Source: DASPJL01 sp035628645 (GTDB lineage Bacteria; Bacteroidota; Bacteroidia; Cytophagales; Cyclobacteriaceae). Taken from it: 7,719 bases of DNA. Below the pieces are notes generated by a model. The model saw only the letters and a list, made by a program, of their open reading frames with translations, did not search any database and was not told the DNA's origin. The DNA lies in the NCBI GenBank assembly GCA_035628645.1, contig DASPJL010000072.1, positions 1 to 7,719 of the forward strand. Reading direction: 5' to 3'. Positions 5,913 to 7,719 of the stretch are shown here, piece after piece. Position 1 is the stretch's first letter. The number at the start of each line of letters is the position of its first letter. The translations under genes and the position numbers were made by a program.

Positions 5913-6563
5913 ATGAACACACTCCTTCTTTTCCTTTTATTGTTTCATCTAAACTCTTGTAGAACAGGCTCCGAAATGAATACAGCACAAGTTTCAATAA
6001 TAGATGCAGTAAAAGATAATCAATTGGCATTCGTGGAAACTCAATTAAAAAATGGTGCCGATGTAAATACAAAAGACAAAAAGGACAGGTCTCTCCTACT
6101 CCTTGCTACACATGCTAACAACTTGGGAATGGCACAACTACTGGTTTCCTATGGTGCTGACGTAAACCAGCAGGATGATATAAAAGACAGTCCTTTCCTA
6201 TATGCAGGGGCTTCAGGATATAAGGAGTTGGTTAAACTATTCCTGGCGAATGGCGCCCGTTTTGACATTTTCAACAGGTATAACGGTACTGCGCTGATTC
6301 CTGCCTGCGAGCGAGGGCATATTGAGGTGGTTGAAATACTTGTCAATACCAAAGGATTTCCTATTGACCATGTGAACCGATTGGGATGGACCGCACTAAT
6401 GGAGGCTGTTGTATTGGGAGACGGCAGCAAAAAATATGTAACTATTGTCCAAACCCTTGTGAATGCCGGATGTGATATTAGTATTCCCGACAATGAAGGC
6501 ACAACGGCTTTAGAGCATGCCAGACTGCGAGGTTACCTAGCAATAGCAGACATTCTCAAATAA
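5913..6563 (+). CDS. Ankyrin-repeat lipoprotein
   Basis: The 216-residue protein opens with a short signal sequence ending in HLNSC, placing a lipid-attachment cysteine at C16. Nearly all the rest is ankyrin repeats, about six: 25-56, 57-90, 91-123, 124-157, 158-194 and a final capping repeat 195-216. Typical marks are NGADVN (47-52), YGADVN (80-85), GHIEVVEIL (135-143) and NAGCDIS (184-190). The fifth repeat has an insert (VVLGDGSKKYVTIVQ, 166-180) and is preceded by HVNRLGWTALMEA, a pattern I know from a bacterial ankyrin subfamily. Ankyrin repeats bind other proteins, so a periplasmic or outer-membrane scaffold or inhibitor role is likely; the partner is unknown. No binding partner is obvious next door. 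No Bacteroidota -7 match was found at a good distance upstream. Confidence 0.9.
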   Translation: MNTLLLFLLLFHLNSCRTGSEMNTAQVSIIDAVKDNQLAFVETQLKNGADVNTKDKKDRSLLLLATHANNLGMAQLLVSYGADVNQQDDIKDSPFLYAGASGYKELVKLFLANGARFDIFNRYNGTALIPACERGHIEVVEILVNTKGFPIDHVNRLGWTALMEAVVLGDGSKKYVTIVQTLVNAGCDISIPDNEGTTALEHARLRGYLAIADILK

Positions 6564-6614
6564 ATAGGATCTTCTCATAGCAACGGCGCATACGAGGACA
6601 GTAATACGTTAGGA

Positions 6615-6627
6615 ATTGCATTGCAAT
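6615..6627. repeat. Perfect 13-base dyad upstream of the 6680 gene
   Basis: ATTGCA-T-TGCAAT is a perfect inverted repeat with one central base. It overlaps a possible -33 box (TTG at 6616-6618), which lies 18 bases before a near-consensus -7 element TAATTTTC (6637-6644). The position would suit a repressor site, but the dyad could be chance. Confidence 0.3.
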
Positions 6628-6679
6628 ATTTTCCAGTAATTTTCCTGATATTTTTTATGTCGGGTTTTAATACGACCCT

Positions 6680-7078
6680 ATGAAGTATATTATGTCAATT
6701 CTAATTTGTTTAAACGCTTTCGCTTGCATGACACCTTCAATAAAACTTAATTATTCTCATCCTAACGTCAAAATAGCAGAGTATTTTATTAGCGGCACCA
6801 AAGAATGCTTTGTTGAAGATCGAACTAAGGCGAGGAATTGGAACCAGAACGATTTAATATTAAAAGCATTTGATTTTAGGTCTGATACAGGTGATACTGT
6901 CGTTCATATCCTATTTTTCGACGGACAAAGTGATGCAATTGTGTTTGAAAAAGCCAACAATTTCAAGAAAAACGATACTTTAAGAAGTGTTCTTAATGGT
7001 GCGGTATTGTATGTAATAGAAAACTCAAATATGAAAACAGCAGATGAGCTGGCTGGTTGGTTTGCAGGGAAAGAGTGA
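6680..7078 (+). CDS. Short unknown exported protein, probable lipoprotein
   Basis: The 132-residue protein starts MKYIMSILICLNAFAC, a short signal sequence with cysteines at 10 and 16; C16 is the likely lipid site, although the lipobox (AFAC) is not ideal. The mature part has one more cysteine (C43) and alternating strands such as DTVVHILFFDGQSDAIVFEKA (72-92), suggesting a small alpha/beta or beta-rich fold. It then ends in a helix-like stretch, MKTADELAGWFAGKE. I recognise no family. A possible promoter lies at 6616-6644. It follows the ankyrin gene by 116 bases on the same strand and could be co-transcribed. The 3' end is odd: a neighbouring frame continues smoothly after the stop (see findings). 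The start at 6680 is preferred over the internal ATG at 6692 because it supplies the basic residue of the signal peptide. Confidence 0.7.
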   Translation: MKYIMSILICLNAFACMTPSIKLNYSHPNVKIAEYFISGTKECFVEDRTKARNWNQNDLILKAFDFRSDTGDTVVHILFFDGQSDAIVFEKANNFKKNDTLRSVLNGAVLYVIENSNMKTADELAGWFAGKE

Positions 7079-7330
7079 GAATGTCGCCAAAGTAATTAAG
7101 CAAAGTGCGTATGAGTCAGGCAATTGAACATGTCGAGTGTTACTCAAAAGGCGGAATTAAAGACCAGGTAAGTGAAGTATTCAAAAGCCGGATGGCGACA
7201 AGGATAGGTAAGAAATGTTCAAATAATCAAAAAATGTATAACGGGAAAGGTTCTTTTCAACGGTTTGAAACGACTACTGCTTTTCTACATGCTTGTCCGT
7301 GAAATCATTATTATATAGTTTTGCAGCTAG
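7079..7330 (+). other. Intergenic stretch without a convincing gene
   Basis: An open frame from the ATG at 7111 (or GTG at 7105) to 7302 would give 63-65 residues, but it has no recognisable family, no signal sequence and no promoter match, and it reads like chance. No terminator with a T tract was found after the 6680-7078 gene. The right end contains the promoter of the next gene. Confidence 0.45.
7293..7323 (+). promoter_or_regulatory. Bacteroidota-type promoter of the 7331 gene
   Basis: TTG (7293-7295) stands 20 bases before TAGTTTTG (7316-7323), a full match to the TAnnTTTG -7 box with a near-ideal -33 spacing; this is the best promoter in the window. The -7 box ends only seven bases before the ATG at 7331, so transcription may start at or next to the start codon. 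Confidence 0.65.
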
Positions 7331-7719
7331 ATGATAAAGTTTATAGCAAGATTTCTTCTGGCTCTGTTTGTACTCCTATCAAGCGGATATGGTCAGATGT
7401 ATGCTCATCATCCGGAAAATCCTTCTTATTCTCCGACAAAAAATATTACCGCTCCGGAAAATACAATCTTCGAACAAACACAAAATACCGAGGATGTCAT
7501 CATCAAATCTTTTGGATCCGGTGACGAAAATAACTTAAAAATAGGTGTCGCCGAAAGTGTGGCTGAGGAAGACGAATTCCTTTTTTCCAAAAAGTATTTG
7601 GAGAGCCATCACTTTACTCCTCTTTTTAGCGGTCAAACAGACCCATATTATTTTCACTACCTTAAAAAACGCTTATCTTTCTTTAAGCATTTTTCAAATT
7701 TCTCATCTCATTGGTCTCT
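7331..7719 (+). CDS. Exported protein of unknown function, N-terminal part (3' end outside window)
   Basis: The frame runs from the ATG at 7331 to the window edge without a stop, giving 129 codons. A stop (TAG, 7328-7330) directly precedes the ATG, so no earlier start is possible. Residues 1-22 form a clear signal peptide (MIKFIARFLLALFVLLSSGY), with cleavage probably near GQMYA. The mature part is polar, with an acidic patch (AEEDE, 78-82) and a later basic/aromatic stretch: YYFHYLKKRLSFFKHFSNFSSH (106-127). I recall short exported Bacteroidota proteins with this KHF-x-x-FSSH type of ending, but I know no function for them. The strong promoter just upstream supports a real gene. The full length cannot be judged here. 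Confidence 0.72.
   Translation, partial: MIKFIARFLLALFVLLSSGYGQMYAHHPENPSYSPTKNITAPENTIFEQTQNTEDVIIKSFGSGDENNLKIGVAESVAEEDEFLFSKKYLESHHFTPLFSGQTDPYYFHYLKKRLSFFKHFSNFSSHWS

Noticed and set aside
6149..6502. Minus-strand open frame of 117 codons
   Set aside because: It is the antisense of the ankyrin repeats, which are clearly the real coding strand.
7105..7302. Plus-strand open frame of 65 codons
   Set aside because: No promoter, signal sequence or family resemblance; composition looks like chance. Not fully excluded.
7321..7524. Plus-strand open frame of 67 codons
   Set aside because: It lies in another frame over the signal-bearing gene that starts at 7331, which has the promoter and a clear signal peptide.
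1..7719. Integron-like array of small gene cassettes
   Set aside because: Genes face both ways and the gaps show no repeated attC-like core sites or related repeats.
1..7719. Defence island, toxin-antitoxin pair or phage remnant
   Set aside because: No nuclease, helicase, transposase, integrase, DNA-binding regulator or overlapping small toxin-antitoxin pair is visible; the ankyrin protein is exported, which does not fit a cytosolic defence role.

Overview
The window looks like a piece of a Bacteroidota chromosome, most like the Chitinophaga/Sphingobacteriia side, although the exact genus cannot be read from it. The evidence is AT-rich DNA, starts that mostly lack a strong Shine-Dalgarno site, several copies of the Bacteroidota -7 promoter element TAnnTTTG, and the protein families present. 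No rRNA, tRNA, CRISPR array, insertion sequence or phage gene is visible.

Layout. 2-646 (+) is the C-terminal part of a membrane acyltransferase that enters from the left; a structured 3' region ending in a rho-independent terminator (720-771) follows it. 891-1448 (+) is a four-helix membrane protein of an uncharacterised family, convergent with a DoxX-like gene at 1479-1856 (-). A gene-poor stretch of about 390 bases follows. 2248-2655 (-) is another small four-helix membrane protein. 2869-3753 (-) encodes an exported tandem-rhodanese protein that lacks the catalytic cysteine in both domains. A strong hairpin (3781-3813) separates it from 3839-4552 (-), an unrecognised lipoprotein with a possible surface-export tail.

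Across a divergent promoter region lies 4719-5147 (+), a small secreted cysteine-rich protein. It converges on 5213-5725 (-), a remote relative of the CrtO (glycosyl-4,4'-diaponeurosporenoate) acyltransferases. The right end carries 5913-6563 (+), a lipoprotein made of about six ankyrin repeats; 6680-7078 (+), a short unknown probable lipoprotein; and 7331 to the end (+), the N-terminal part of an exported protein whose promoter sits so close to the ATG that the mRNA may be leaderless.

All eleven proteins are membrane-embedded or carry an export signal. Strands switch often and most genes seem to be transcribed alone, so this looks like a patch of singly transcribed envelope genes rather than one operon or pathway. 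I found no clear multi-gene defence, secretion or biosynthetic system. The best leads are the double-inactive rhodanese lipoprotein, the orphan lipoprotein beside it, the CrtO-like protein, and the possible leaderless gene at the right edge.
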